Shown here piece after piece: positions 27,533 to 37,191 of a stretch of DNA of 64,000 nt; the stretch's first letter is position 1, and every line of letters begins with the position of its first letter. Both the position numbers and the translations under genes were made by a program. Source of the DNA: Bradyrhizobium sp. WSM1417 (GTDB lineage: Bacteria > Pseudomonadota > Alphaproteobacteria > Rhizobiales > Xanthobacteraceae); NCBI RefSeq assembly GCF_000515415.1, contig NZ_KI911783.1:6373831-6437830 (forward strand). The letters are read 5' to 3'. A model generated the notes under the pieces. It was given only the letters and a program-made list of their open reading frames with translations, was not told the DNA's origin and made no database searches.

Positions 27533-28573
27533 ATGGGACTGAGCGACGCCAAGTCTGTGAAACAAGGCATCCGCGCCGTAGCCGCCCGCGCCGGCGTCTC
27601 AACCGCATCGGTCTCTCGTGCCCTCAACAATCCGGATGCGGTGAGCCCATCTCTGCGCGTGCGCATCGAACAGGCGATTGACGCGCTCGGCTACATCCCG
27701 CATGCGCCCGCGCGCATCCTGTCCTCACGTCGCTCGCGCACTCTTGGCGCGATCGTGCCGACCATCGACAACACGATGTTCGCGCGCGGCATCGCTTCGC
27801 TGCAGCACTATCTGTCGTCGGTCGGATACATGCTGTTCCTCACGACGAGCGGCTACGATCTTGACGTCGAATTGCAGCAGGCGCGCAATCTGATCAGCCG
27901 CGGCGTCGACGGCCTGGTGCTGCGCGGCGACTGCCATCACGACGGCTTGCGCAAGCTGCTCGCGGACAACGCGGTGCCGTTCATCAATGTCGGCATATAC
28001 CAGCCCGACCGGCCCTACCCTTGCGTCGGCACCGACAACGAAACGGCCGCCCATCGCGCCGCCGCCCATGTCATCGAACTCGGCCATCGCCGCATCGGGA
28101 TCGTCTCGGCTCTCCAGCGCAACAACGACCGTGCCAGCGCTCGCGTTGCCGGCTTTCGCCGCGCGCTGACCGAGAGCGGCCTCGAACTGCCGTCGCAATG
28201 GCATGTCGAGGTGCCCTATACGCTGGACGACGCCCGCGAAGCGGCGCGCTATCTCCTGGGGCTCAAGGATCGTCCCACAGCCGTAGTGTGCGGCAACGAC
28301 GTCATCGCCTACGGCGTGCTGCTCGAGGCGGAACGCAGCGGCTTTTCGGTACCACGAGATCTGTCGGTCGTTGGGTTCGACGATCTCGACTGGAGCCGCC
28401 ATCTGCGACCGAGCCTGACCACGATTCACGTTCCGACCGGAGAAACCTGGCAACGCGCCGGCGAATATCTGGTGCGCAGCCTCGCCGGCGAGCAGACCAT
28501 CATGCACCGCGAGATCGACTTTTCACTGGTGGTCCGCGAGTCGACGGCGCCACCTCCAAAATCCCTGAAGTGA
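27533..28573 (+). CDS. LacI-family transcription regulator
   Basis: 346 residues from ATG 27533. An in-frame ATG at 27449 would add 28 residues without family character, and neither has a good ribosome site. The helix-turn-helix is [19 protein letters not shown] followed by the hinge helix ([10 protein letters not shown]). The sugar-binding core follows ([60 protein letters not shown]). It probably represses the divergent uptake operon until its sugar is present. The SDR gene follows by ten bases on the same strand. Confidence 0.9.
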   Translation: MGLSDAKSVKQGIRAVAARAGVSTASVSRALNNPDAVSPSLRVRIEQAIDALGYIPHAPARILSSRRSRTLGAIVPTIDNTMFARGIASLQHYLSSVGYMLFLTTSGYDLDVELQQARNLISRGVDGLVLRGDCHHDGLRKLLADNAVPFINVGIYQPDRPYPCVGTDNETAAHRAAAHVIELGHRRIGIVSALQRNNDRASARVAGFRRALTESGLELPSQWHVEVPYTLDDAREAARYLLGLKDRPTAVVCGNDVIAYGVLLEAERSGFSVPRDLSVVGFDDLDWSRHLRPSLTTIHVPTGETWQRAGEYLVRSLAGEQTIMHREIDFSLVVRESTAPPPKSLK

Positions 28574-28583
28574 GACAGTCCCG

Positions 28584-29318
28584 ATGAGTTTGAACTTCTC
28601 TCTAGCCTCCGGCTTTCATGCCATCGTGATCGGGGGCGCCGGCGACATTGGCGCAGCAATCAGCAACCAGTTTTGCGATCTCGGCGCGACGGTGACCGCA
28701 ACTGGCGCCAACGATGCCGATCTCGCCCGCACACTCCTCAAGCCGCGCGCGGGCCTCACGCTCGGGACGCTCGACGTCACCGATGATGCGGCCGTCAAAT
28801 TCTTCGCCAACAAGTACAAGCGGGTCGACGCGCTCGTCAATTGCGCCGGGATTCTCGCCCGCGACAAAGAATTCGAGATCGAGACTTTCGTGAAGGTTCT
28901 CGATGTCAATCTCACCGGCACCTTCCGGACCTGCATGGCTTTTCGCGCGCTGCTTGCGGAGGCAAAGGGATCGATCGTCAACATCGCCTCGATGAACGCG
29001 GTTTTGGCGCTACCGCGTATCCCCGCCTATTGCGCCAGTAAGGGTGGCGTCGTGATGTTGACCAAGGCACTCGCCTTGAAGTGGGCCGAAGAGGGCATTC
29101 GCGTCAACGCAGTTGCGCCCGGCTATATCGAGACCGCGATCAACGCCGCCGGCCGGACTGATCTCGCGCATTACCAGCGCATCGCCGACCGCACCGCGTT
29201 CAAGCGGTGGGGACAGCCGGAAGATATTGCCGGCGCCGTCGCGTTCCTGTGCATGCCGGCGTCGCAATATGCGACCGGTACTGTGGTTGCTGTGGATGGC
29301 GGGTTTCTCGCAGGTTGA
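28584..29318 (+). CDS. SDR-family dehydrogenase
   Basis: 244 residues. Classical short-chain dehydrogenase: the cofactor loop is the variant [16 protein letters not shown] is the NNAG-type motif, the catalytic Ser is in IVNIASMNA, and Tyr/Lys in AYCASKGG. The end [11 protein letters not shown] is typical. It is co-transcribed with the LacI regulator and likely handles a polyol or sugar acid of the same pathway. Confidence 0.85.
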   Translation: MSLNFSLASGFHAIVIGGAGDIGAAISNQFCDLGATVTATGANDADLARTLLKPRAGLTLGTLDVTDDAAVKFFANKYKRVDALVNCAGILARDKEFEIETFVKVLDVNLTGTFRTCMAFRALLAEAKGSIVNIASMNAVLALPRIPAYCASKGGVVMLTKALALKWAEEGIRVNAVAPGYIETAINAAGRTDLAHYQRIADRTAFKRWGQPEDIAGAVAFLCMPASQYATGTVVAVDGGFLAG

Positions 29319-29471
29319 CGTCGCGCGAGCACCGGCGGCTGGACATCAACGGATACGTCAAGCGGCGCATCGTCGGCTTCAAACCATCTCTGGAAGCGAG
29401 CGCCGGAGTTCCGAGGCGCGCAAGATGACGTCCTATGGCAACGACGAGCGGCAACCCTGCCGCGGTTGACT

Positions 29472-29481
29472 TGTTATAACA
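29472..29481. promoter_or_regulatory. Perfect palindrome upstream of the sulfatase operon
   Basis: TGTTATAACA lies 57 bases before the binding-protein start and directly after TTGACT. It could be an operator for the GntR regulator encoded in the same operon. It has not been tied to a known consensus. Confidence 0.4.
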
Positions 29482-29538
29482 TTTAGGCAAATGTCCTTAC
29501 TAACCGGAGCGCGAAATCCGGATTTTTGGGAGGACCGT

Positions 29539-30933
29539 ATGACGTCATTCAAGCCGACGCGACGAACGCTCATCAAAACCGGAACCGCGGCAGCGGCTCT
29601 AGCGACGTTTGGACCTACTCTTCTCCGACAGGCCGCCGCGCAGGATGCCGACCTCGCGCCGTACAAGTCCGCCAAGATCGACTGGCAGCAGGTATCAGGC
29701 GAAACAATCACTGTCGCGGTTATCCCGGCGAGCTACTTCGAAAACCTGATCACGCTGGCGCCTCAGTTCAAGGCGCTGACCGGCATTGATGTCCGTTTTG
29801 AAAAGATCCCCCCGGCGCAGATCCGGCAGAAGAGCGTCATCGACCTGACCTCGAAGACCGGTACCTACGCGACCCACGCCGCCGACCCCATGTATTACGC
29901 GCTCTACGCCGCGAACAAATGGGTCGAGCCGCTCGACACCTATCTGAAGGACAAGTCGCTGACGGATGAGGCCTGGTTCAAGCTCGATGACATCATTCCG
30001 GCCTGGCGCAGCGCCAACGGCATCGACGGCAAACTCTACGGCATGCCCTATGACGGCGAAGTGACCATTCAGGTCTATCGCAAGGACCTCTACGATGCGA
30101 AAGGCCTTAAGCCGGCCGATACGCTCGAAGCTTATATGTCGAACGCCGCGGCGTTGAACACGCCAAACGACCGCGTTTGGGGCGCGGCTCTGCGCGGCGT
30201 CGCCGGCGCAGGCCAGAACATGTACATCTATCCGTCGATTTTCCGCGAGTTCGGTGGCGACTGGATGAAGGGCGGCAAGCTCACCGTCAACGGTCCCGAG
30301 GCCGAGGCGGCGCTCGCCTGGTACGTCGACATCATGAAGAAGTACGCGCCGACGGCAGCGGCGAACTGGAACTGGCCGGATATCGCCGATGCCTTCTCGC
30401 AAGGCACCGTCGCCAGTTACATCGACGCGCATTCGTCGGCCTCGGTCATCAACAATCCGGAGAAATCCAAGGTGATCGGCAAGGTCGCCTATGCGCGCTG
30501 GCCGAAGGGCCCATCGGGCAAGCGCACCACCTCGATCTGGAATTGGGGTTTTCCAATCAATTCCGCGCTGCCAGAAAAGAAGCGAAAGGCTACTTGGCTT
30601 TTCATCCAGTGGGCTGCGAGCGCCGAAACCCAAGCGCGCACTGCGCATCGTTTCGGCGGTCCGACCAAGCGCTCGGGCGTCAACCGCACCTCCGTCTGGA
30701 AGGATCCCGATTACATCAAGCTGATGAACGGCTTTGGCGAGAACTTCGTCGAGGCCACGATGGGCGCCCTGCAGGACGACACCGACGTCGACTGGCGTCC
30801 GCGCGTGCCGCAATGGCCGGCGATCGGCGACACCATGGCAACCGCGATCCAGTCGGCCCTCTCCGGCCAGGCCACGATCAAGGCCGCATTGGACGATGCG
30901 CAGCGTCGTATCGAACCGATGATGCGCGGCTGA
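29539..30933 (+). CDS. Tat-exported ABC solute-binding protein of the sulfatase operon
   Basis: 464 residues from ATG 29539 (GGGAGG upstream). The leader has the twin-Arg form TRRTLIKTGTAAAALATF and is cut near AAAQ, so export by Tat is likely. The body is a family-1 sugar-binding protein (GKLYGMPYDGEVTIQVYRKD is a typical ligand-site segment). It opens an operon of binding protein, two permeases, ATPase, regulator, sulfatase, FGE and ClC. The ligand is inferred to be a sulfated sugar or other organosulfate. Confidence 0.85.
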   Translation: MTSFKPTRRTLIKTGTAAAALATFGPTLLRQAAAQDADLAPYKSAKIDWQQVSGETITVAVIPASYFENLITLAPQFKALTGIDVRFEKIPPAQIRQKSVIDLTSKTGTYATHAADPMYYALYAANKWVEPLDTYLKDKSLTDEAWFKLDDIIPAWRSANGIDGKLYGMPYDGEVTIQVYRKDLYDAKGLKPADTLEAYMSNAAALNTPNDRVWGAALRGVAGAGQNMYIYPSIFREFGGDWMKGGKLTVNGPEAEAALAWYVDIMKKYAPTAAANWNWPDIADAFSQGTVASYIDAHSSASVINNPEKSKVIGKVAYARWPKGPSGKRTTSIWNWGFPINSALPEKKRKATWLFIQWAASAETQARTAHRFGGPTKRSGVNRTSVWKDPDYIKLMNGFGENFVEATMGALQDDTDVDWRPRVPQWPAIGDTMATAIQSALSGQATIKAALDDAQRRIEPMMRG

Positions 30934-30935
30934 AC

Positions 30936-31871
30936 GTGACTACGTCAGCGGTGACATCGGCTGACATTGCCCGCGAGACGCCTCGCAGCGATTTCGGCCG
31001 CATCCTGGCCCAGCGCGAGCGCCGGTTTGCAGCAGCCCTGCTTGCACCGGCCTTTCTTGCCCTGCTCGCCACGACGACGTTCCCGCTGCTCTTCCTGGTC
31101 TATACCAGCGCGTTCCGGATGGATCTGGCGATGCCGTTCACCAACGGCTTCGTCGGCTTCGAGAATTACCAGGTGCTCCTCTCCGACGAGCGCTTCTGGA
31201 CTTCGCTGCTGGTCAGCCTCGTCTACACCGGCTCGACCGTCGCGCTGCAGGTCATCATCGGGCTGGCGCTCGCCTTGCTGGTGATGGACATGAAGCGCGG
31301 CCAAGGCTGGTTTCGTGTCATCGCGATCCTGCCTGTGGTGCTGTCGCCGGCCGTGGTCGGCATGATCTGGCGCACTTTCATGCTGGCACCGGAATTCGGG
31401 ATCGTGGACTTCCTCGCCATCAACGCCGGTCTCGGCAGCAAGAACTGGCTCGGCGATCCCACGCTTGCGATGGTCTCGGTGATCGCAATCCATACCTGGC
31501 AATGGACGCCGTTCGCGTTCATGGTGCTGCTGGCCTCGCTGGCCTCACTGCCCGAGGACATCTATGAGGCCGCGCGGCTCGACCGGGCTTCCGCCTGGCA
31601 GCGCTTCCGCCGCATCACCCTGCCCTTGCTGCGGCCCGCGATCGTCATGGTCATCATCATGCGGACGATGGTGGCGCTGACGGCGTTTGCTGCGATCTTC
31701 ACCGTCACCGGCGGCGGCCCTGGGACCGCGACCGAGATCCTCAACCTCTATGCCTACAGGAAATCCTTCACTGAGTTGTCAATCGGGTACGGTGCGGCGC
31801 TGGCGGTGGCGCTGCTGATCGTGACCATCATCATCTCCGGCATCCTGTTTGCCCTGCGGAGGGCGAAGTGA
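30936..31871 (+). CDS. ABC importer permease (MalF type) of the sulfatase operon
   Basis: 311 residues. The start is GTG 30936, three bases after the previous stop; no ATG fits. Six membrane segments; the EAA loop is IYEAARLDRASAWQRFRRI. The TVTGGGPGTATEILNLYAY segment is typical of the family. Its stop overlaps the next start (GTGA). Confidence 0.85.
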   Translation: MTTSAVTSADIARETPRSDFGRILAQRERRFAAALLAPAFLALLATTTFPLLFLVYTSAFRMDLAMPFTNGFVGFENYQVLLSDERFWTSLLVSLVYTGSTVALQVIIGLALALLVMDMKRGQGWFRVIAILPVVLSPAVVGMIWRTFMLAPEFGIVDFLAINAGLGSKNWLGDPTLAMVSVIAIHTWQWTPFAFMVLLASLASLPEDIYEAARLDRASAWQRFRRITLPLLRPAIVMVIIMRTMVALTAFAAIFTVTGGGPGTATEILNLYAYRKSFTELSIGYGAALAVALLIVTIIISGILFALRRAK

Positions 31872-32707
31872 CGGCAAAGCGCCTCCGCGCCATCGCCCTG
31901 CTCGCGATTTCCATCGTCTTCCTGCTGGCCTGGGCTTTCCCGATCATCTGGAGCGTGCTGAATTCGCTCAAGACTGATTCCGATGTGCTCGCCTATCCGC
32001 CCAAGCTGGTTTTCTCGCCGACGCTGGAGGCCTATCGCGACGTGCTGTTCGGCTCCGGATCGATCCTCCCGAACCTCCTTTCGAGTGCCATCATCTCGGT
32101 CGGCACTACTATCGTGACCATGTTGATGGCGGTGCCTGCGGCCTATGCGCTGGCGCGGCTGCGCTTTCACGGCAAGAAGTTCGCGGGCTTCTATCTCCTG
32201 GCGACACAGATGCTGCCGCCAGTCGGCATCATCATCCCCTATTTCTTGGTGCTTAGAAACATCGGCTGGATCGATACCTATCAGGGCATCATCCTGATCT
32301 ACCTGTCGTTCTCCCTGCCTTTCGCGATCTGGCTGCTGGTATCCTATTTCGAGGACATTCCCTTCGAGATGGAGGAAGCCGCCTATCTCGACGGCGCCAG
32401 CAGGCTCAAGACGCTGTGGCGCATCATCATCCCGCAGGTCCGCGGCGGCATCGCCGTCACCGTCGTGTTCGTATTCCTCAATGCCTGGAACGAATTTCTG
32501 TTCGCGGTCGTGCTCAGCGGTAACACGGTGCGTCCGGTCACGGTCGCCATGTTCAACTTCGTCTCCGTCGAGCAGACGCTGTGGGCCAAGCTCGCAGCTG
32601 TCTCGGTCCTGGCCATGCTTCCTGTAGTCGTGCTCGGAGTAGTCGCGCAGAAGCACATCGTGAAGGGTCTGACGGTCGGTGCAGTCAAAGGCGGAGGGCG
32701 CCGATGA
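31868..32707 (+). CDS. ABC importer permease (MalG type) of the sulfatase operon
   Basis: 279 residues from GTG 31868. Six membrane segments; the EAA loop is MEEAAYLDGASRLKTLWRI; the end GLTVGAVKGG is the family norm. Stop and next start overlap (ATGA). Confidence 0.9.
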   Translation: MTAKRLRAIALLAISIVFLLAWAFPIIWSVLNSLKTDSDVLAYPPKLVFSPTLEAYRDVLFGSGSILPNLLSSAIISVGTTIVTMLMAVPAAYALARLRFHGKKFAGFYLLATQMLPPVGIIIPYFLVLRNIGWIDTYQGIILIYLSFSLPFAIWLLVSYFEDIPFEMEEAAYLDGASRLKTLWRIIIPQVRGGIAVTVVFVFLNAWNEFLFAVVLSGNTVRPVTVAMFNFVSVEQTLWAKLAAVSVLAMLPVVVLGVVAQKHIVKGLTVGAVKGGGRR

Positions 32708-33756
32708 GCGGCCAGGGTCGGGTCAGTTTTCGCAACATCGTCAAGATGCACGGCGAGTTCGCCGCGCTTAAGGGCGTCAATTTCGAAATCAAGCCGGGCG
32801 AGTTTTTTGCCCTGCTCGGCCCGTCCGGCTCCGGCAAGAGCACGACGCTGCGCATCCTTGCCGGTCTCGATGCGCCGACTGCCGGCCGAGTGCTGATCGA
32901 CGACAAGGACGTCACCTCGACTGACGCGCGCGATCGTGACATCGCCATGGTGTTTCAAAGCTACGCGCTCTATCCGCACATGACCGTCGCCGAGAACATC
33001 GCCTTCCCACTCGAGATGGCCAGGCTTCCAAAGGCCGAGATTGCTTCCGCCGTGCAAGAAGCAGCCAGAAAAGTGAAGATCGACCACCTTCTGGACCGGA
33101 AGCCGGGCCAGCTCTCGGGCGGTCAGCAGCAGCGCTGCGCACTCGCCCGCGCGATCGTGCGCAAGGCGCGCTTGTTCCTGCTCGACGAACCCCTCTCCAA
33201 CCTTGACGCCAAGCTTCGGCTGGAGACCCGGGCCGAATTAAAGAAGTTGCAGCGCTCCCTGGGCGTCACCGCGGTCTACGTCACCCATGACCAGGAAGAG
33301 GCCATGACGCTGGCCGACCGCATGGCGGTGTTCATGTCAGGCGAGATCCAGCAGATCGGCACGCCCGCAGAAGTGTTCGCCCGCCCGAACTCGATTGATA
33401 TCGCCGGCTTCATCGGCAATCCCCCGATGAACCTCGTCCCCGCCCGCTACGTCGACGGCGACGTGATCATTGCCGGGCATCGTCTCAAGACGACCACCAC
33501 AACCGCGGGCGAGCGTGATGTGGTGGTCGGGCTTCGCCCCGGCGCCCTGCGCATGACGGAGGGTGGACTCGGCGCGCGCGTCGACCTGATCGAGGACCTC
33601 GGAGATACCGCCGTGCTCGACCTCGACTGCGCCGGCATCATGATCCGCATGCGCGTCAGCGACGGCAACATCCCCGGCGAAGGCGAGACCATCTCGATCA
33701 CCACCCGTCCCCAGGACATTCATTTGTTCGATCCCACGACCCGCATGCGGCTCTGA
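32704..33756 (+). CDS. ABC importer ATPase (UgpC type) of the sulfatase operon
   Basis: 350 residues. Walker A GPSGSGKST, signature LSGGQQQRCALARAIV, Walker B LFLLDEPLSNLDAKLR, switch His in VYVTHDQEEAMTLAD, then a TOBE-type C-terminus (VVGLRPGALRM). It partners the two permeases before it. Confidence 0.9.
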   Translation: MSGQGRVSFRNIVKMHGEFAALKGVNFEIKPGEFFALLGPSGSGKSTTLRILAGLDAPTAGRVLIDDKDVTSTDARDRDIAMVFQSYALYPHMTVAENIAFPLEMARLPKAEIASAVQEAARKVKIDHLLDRKPGQLSGGQQQRCALARAIVRKARLFLLDEPLSNLDAKLRLETRAELKKLQRSLGVTAVYVTHDQEEAMTLADRMAVFMSGEIQQIGTPAEVFARPNSIDIAGFIGNPPMNLVPARYVDGDVIIAGHRLKTTTTTAGERDVVVGLRPGALRMTEGGLGARVDLIEDLGDTAVLDLDCAGIMIRMRVSDGNIPGEGETISITTRPQDIHLFDPTTRMRL

Positions 33757-33760
33757 CACC

Positions 33761-34534
33761 ATGGCTGTTCAAACCCACAAGAAGAAGTCCGCTCCGCTCG
33801 GCAGCGATGTCGCGGAAGGCTCGACGCCCCTGCACGTCCAGATTCGCGAGTCCATTCGCAGTCAGGTTCGGGACGGCAAGCTGATCGACGCCACCGGCCG
33901 CCTGATGACCGAGGCCGAGCTCGGCCGTCATTTCAGCGTCAGCCGCATTACAATCCGCAATGCCATTGCGCCGCTGGTGAACGAAGGCATGTTCGACCGC
34001 TCACGCGGCCGCGGCACATTCCTGCGCTCGAACCAGCCCGAGAACTGGGTCGGCCGCCTCATGGGCTTTTCGGAGACCATCCGCGACGCCGGCTACCATG
34101 CCGGCGCCAGGATTTTGCAGCAAGGCATGACCAATCGCCACGATGCCGCCGTTCGCGAGCAGCTGCGCGAGCGCGCCGTCTGGCAACTCAAGCGTCTGCG
34201 GCTCGCCGACGATACGCCAATCGCGATCGAGCACGCCTTCTATCCGCCGGAGATCGGTCTCGAGCTCGAAAAGCGCGACCTGGTCTCGATTATCATGTAT
34301 CGCGTCTTCGAGGACGAGCTCGGCCTCACCATCAAGGACGCGCAGCAGACGATCAGCGCAGATCTTGCCGACGCCGGCAGCGCAAAACTGCTTGGCGTGA
34401 AGGTCGGCTCGCCTCTGCTCGCCATCGAACGCGTCACCTTCGGCAGGGAAGGACGGGCGCTGGAACTTCTGCGCGCCGTCTACCTGCCAAAATATTTCCG
34501 CCTCAGCATCAGCCTGACGCGTCGCCATTCCTGA
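33761..34534 (+). CDS. GntR-family regulator (HutC subfamily)
   Basis: 257 residues. The winged helix begins STPLHVQIRESIRSQV, with the recognition segment MTEAELGRHFSVSRITIRNA and the wing SRGRGTFL. Residues ~95-250 form a UTRA-type ligand domain (GSPLLAIERVTF). It sits inside the transporter-sulfatase operon, so autoregulation in response to the substrate is likely. Confidence 0.9.
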   Translation: MAVQTHKKKSAPLGSDVAEGSTPLHVQIRESIRSQVRDGKLIDATGRLMTEAELGRHFSVSRITIRNAIAPLVNEGMFDRSRGRGTFLRSNQPENWVGRLMGFSETIRDAGYHAGARILQQGMTNRHDAAVREQLRERAVWQLKRLRLADDTPIAIEHAFYPPEIGLELEKRDLVSIIMYRVFEDELGLTIKDAQQTISADLADAGSAKLLGVKVGSPLLAIERVTFGREGRALELLRAVYLPKYFRLSISLTRRHS

Positions 34535-34567
34535 CAACGCCACACGTCAATAACGAGGACATAAAAC

Positions 34568-36211
34568 ATGCCGAATGGCGCAAAGACCTCTGATAGGCCC
34601 AACATCCTGCTCATCCTCAATGACGACATGGGCTTTTCGGACATCGGCTGTTACGGCGGCGAGATCCAGACACCGAACCTCGATCGTCTTGCGGCGAACG
34701 GGCTGCGTTACTCACAATTCTACAACACCGCGCGCTGCAGCCCGTCTCGCGCCTCGCTGCTCACCGGCCTGCATCCGCACCAGACCGGCATCGGCATCCT
34801 CACCTATAGCAACGGTCCGGAAGGCTATGCCGGCAATCTGAACAAGAGTTGCGTGACGATCGCCGAAGCGCTCAAGAGCAGGAATTATACGAGCTATCTC
34901 AGCGGCAAGTGGCATATCGCCAGCAGCCTCACCGAGCCGACCGACGCCTGGCCGATGCAGCGCGGCTTCGACCATTTCTATGGCACCATCATCGGCGCCG
35001 GCAGTTTCTATCACCCGAATACGCTAACCCGCGGCAACGACAATATCGAGCAAGAGGCCGTCAAGGACCCGTCGTTCTTCTATACGGATGCTATCAGCGA
35101 TCAGGCAGCCGCCTTCATCCGCCAGCACAGGGCGGAAAAGCCCGACGCGCCGTTCTTCCAGTACGTCGCCTACACTGCCCCGCATTGGCCGCTCCACGCC
35201 CATGAAGATGACATAGCAAAATACAAGGGTCGCTTCGACGCCGGCTGGGACAAGCTGCGCGAGGACCGCCTCAAGCGCCTCGTCGAGGACGGCATCATCC
35301 ATCCGAACTGGCGCCTGACCGACCGCGATCCAACCCAGCCCGCCTGGACCGACGCCGAGCAGCGCGAATGGACGCTGCGCTGCATGGAGGTCTACGCGGC
35401 CCAGATCGACCGGATGGACCAGGGCATCGGGCGTATCTTGAAGGCGCTGGAAGAAACCGGCCAGATGGACAACACGCTAATCATCTTCCTCTCGGACAAC
35501 GGCGCCTGCGCTGAGGATATTCCGGAAGGCGTCACTGCGAAGGAGCTGGTCGACCAGCTCATGATCGCGCAGGCAAAGACCCGCGACGGCAGGGCCGTGC
35601 GTTTCGGCAACGATCCAAGCCTTATGCCCGGCGGCGAGGACACTTATCAGAGCTACGGCACCGCCTGGGCCAATCTCTCCAACACCCCGTTCCGGCTCTA
35701 CAAGCACTGGGTTCACGAGGGCGGTATCGCCACGCCGTTCATTGTGCACTGGCCGCGCGGCATCTCCGAAAAGGGCGGCCTGCGGCACAATCCAGGCCAA
35801 CTCACCGACGTGATGGCGACCATTCTTGACGTTACCGGTGCCACCTACCCCAGTGAATACAACGGCAGCCCTATTTTGCCCTGCGAGGGCGAAAGCCTGG
35901 TGCCATCATTCACGGCGGCTTATGGCAATCGGGGCCCGCTGTTCTGGGAGCACGAAGGCAATGCGGCCGTGCGCGTCGGCAAGTGGAAGCTGGTGCGGAA
36001 ATATCCTGGCCCCTGGGAGCTCTACGACATGGAAGCGGACCGCACCGAGATGAACGATCTGGCCGCACAGTATCCGGATCGCGTCAGCGAGATGACGGCG
36101 CAATACCAGCAATGGGCGAATCGTTGCGGCGTGATCCCGCGCGAGAAGATTCTCGAATTGATGAGGGCGGAAGGCGGCACGGCCTTCTGGGAAGAAGAGA
36201 AGCAGAAATAG
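34568..36211 (+). CDS. Arylsulfatase-type type I sulfatase, no leader (cytoplasmic)
   Basis: 547 residues. The sulfatase signature is C57-S-P-S-R-A-S, where C57 is converted to formylglycine. Metal ligands are in LNDDMGFSDIG and in LSDNGACAED; GKWH and APHWPLH are further active-site blocks. It resembles arylsulfatases rather than choline sulfatase (whose motif is CAPAR). There is no signal peptide, so it acts on a substrate brought in by the ABC importer of the same operon. Its activating enzyme follows by three bases. Confidence 0.9.
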   Translation: MPNGAKTSDRPNILLILNDDMGFSDIGCYGGEIQTPNLDRLAANGLRYSQFYNTARCSPSRASLLTGLHPHQTGIGILTYSNGPEGYAGNLNKSCVTIAEALKSRNYTSYLSGKWHIASSLTEPTDAWPMQRGFDHFYGTIIGAGSFYHPNTLTRGNDNIEQEAVKDPSFFYTDAISDQAAAFIRQHRAEKPDAPFFQYVAYTAPHWPLHAHEDDIAKYKGRFDAGWDKLREDRLKRLVEDGIIHPNWRLTDRDPTQPAWTDAEQREWTLRCMEVYAAQIDRMDQGIGRILKALEETGQMDNTLIIFLSDNGACAEDIPEGVTAKELVDQLMIAQAKTRDGRAVRFGNDPSLMPGGEDTYQSYGTAWANLSNTPFRLYKHWVHEGGIATPFIVHWPRGISEKGGLRHNPGQLTDVMATILDVTGATYPSEYNGSPILPCEGESLVPSFTAAYGNRGPLFWEHEGNAAVRVGKWKLVRKYPGPWELYDMEADRTEMNDLAAQYPDRVSEMTAQYQQWANRCGVIPREKILELMRAEGGTAFWEEEKQK

Positions 36212-36214
36212 CAC

Positions 36215-37189
36215 ATGACCGGGGATCGTTCACATTGCTGCACCCGAGGCGATGCCGGCAAGGAGTCGGCGCCGTCCAGCGAGGCGCAAGGACCTATCCC
36301 CCCTAGTCCAACGACGATCCAGCGCCGCTGGAGCTCATTACTCGGTGGCACCTTCCACATGGGCTCGGCCGACAAAAGGTTTGTCGAAGATGGCGAGGGC
36401 CCGGTACGGCCGGTCACCTTGTCGCCGTTCGCCATCGCCTGTCATGCCGTGAGCAATCTGCAGTTCGGCGACTTCGTCCGCGCTACGGGCTATACGACCG
36501 AGGCCGAACGCTACGGCTGGAGTTTTGTCTTCGAAGGCTTGTTGCCGGAAGAGACGCGCACCGTCCAATTGACACGCGTTCAGGAAACACCATGGTGGCT
36601 TCCGGTGCTGCGCGCATATTGGGCGCAGCCAGAGGGACCGGCGAGCAGCATTCTGGACCGACTCGACCATCCCGTCGTCCATATCTCCTGGAATGACGCT
36701 CAGGCCTACTGCGAATGGTCGGGCACGCGGCTGCCGACCGAAGCGCAATGGGAGATGGCCGCGCGCGGCGGGTTGGACCAGGCCACCTATCCGTGGGGCA
36801 ACGAGCTGCAGCCCGACGGCGAGCATCGCTGCAATATCTGGCAGGGCAACTTTCCCGGCCACAATACCATCGACGACGGCTATTTTGGTACGGCGCCCGT
36901 TCATGCATTCGCCCCAAACGGATACGGCCTGCACAATGTCGCCGGAAACGTCTGGGAATGGTGCGAGGACTATTTTTCGCCGAGCTATCACCGCCTCACT
37001 ACATCTAACGATCCCTTGAACCGCGAACCGGCTCCGAACCGTTCGGTGCGCGGCGGATCCTTCCTCTGCCACGAATCCTACTGCAACCGCTACCGCGTCG
37101 CGGCGCGAAGCTCCAATACCCCCAACTCCTCGTCGAGCAATATCGGCTTCCGAGTCGTGCGTACCGAGCCGTTGCGGGATCCGGCGTAG
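36215..37189 (+). CDS. Formylglycine-generating enzyme (sulfatase activator)
   Basis: 324 residues. FGE fold blocks: LLGGTFHMGSADKRFVEDGE, FVRATGYTTEAERYGWSF, VVHISWNDAQAYCEWSGTRLPTEAQWE (shown for order only), NVWEWCEDYF and RGGSFLCHESYCNRYR. The two cysteines C285 and C290 match the copper-binding active pair of aerobic FGE. It converts the sulfatase Cys to formylglycine. No leader, so it acts in the cytosol with the sulfatase. Confidence 0.9.
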   Translation: MTGDRSHCCTRGDAGKESAPSSEAQGPIPPSPTTIQRRWSSLLGGTFHMGSADKRFVEDGEGPVRPVTLSPFAIACHAVSNLQFGDFVRATGYTTEAERYGWSFVFEGLLPEETRTVQLTRVQETPWWLPVLRAYWAQPEGPASSILDRLDHPVVHISWNDAQAYCEWSGTRLPTEAQWEMAARGGLDQATYPWGNELQPDGEHRCNIWQGNFPGHNTIDDGYFGTAPVHAFAPNGYGLHNVAGNVWEWCEDYFSPSYHRLTTSNDPLNREPAPNRSVRGGSFLCHESYCNRYRVAARSSNTPNSSSSNIGFRVVRTEPLRDPA

Positions 37190-37191
37190 TT

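Noticed and set aside
29695..30813. Minus-strand open frame (372 codons)
   Set aside because: Antisense shadow of the Tat-exported binding protein.
31754..32656. Minus-strand open frame (300 codons), very rich in Asp, Arg and His
   Set aside because: Antisense to the MalG-type permease; composition is typical of reverse reading of membrane protein genes.
34568..36211. Sulfatase as choline sulfatase, given a choline-dehydrogenase-like GMC gene nearby
   Set aside because: The active-site motif is CSPSR rather than CAPAR and the GMC gene is in another operon.
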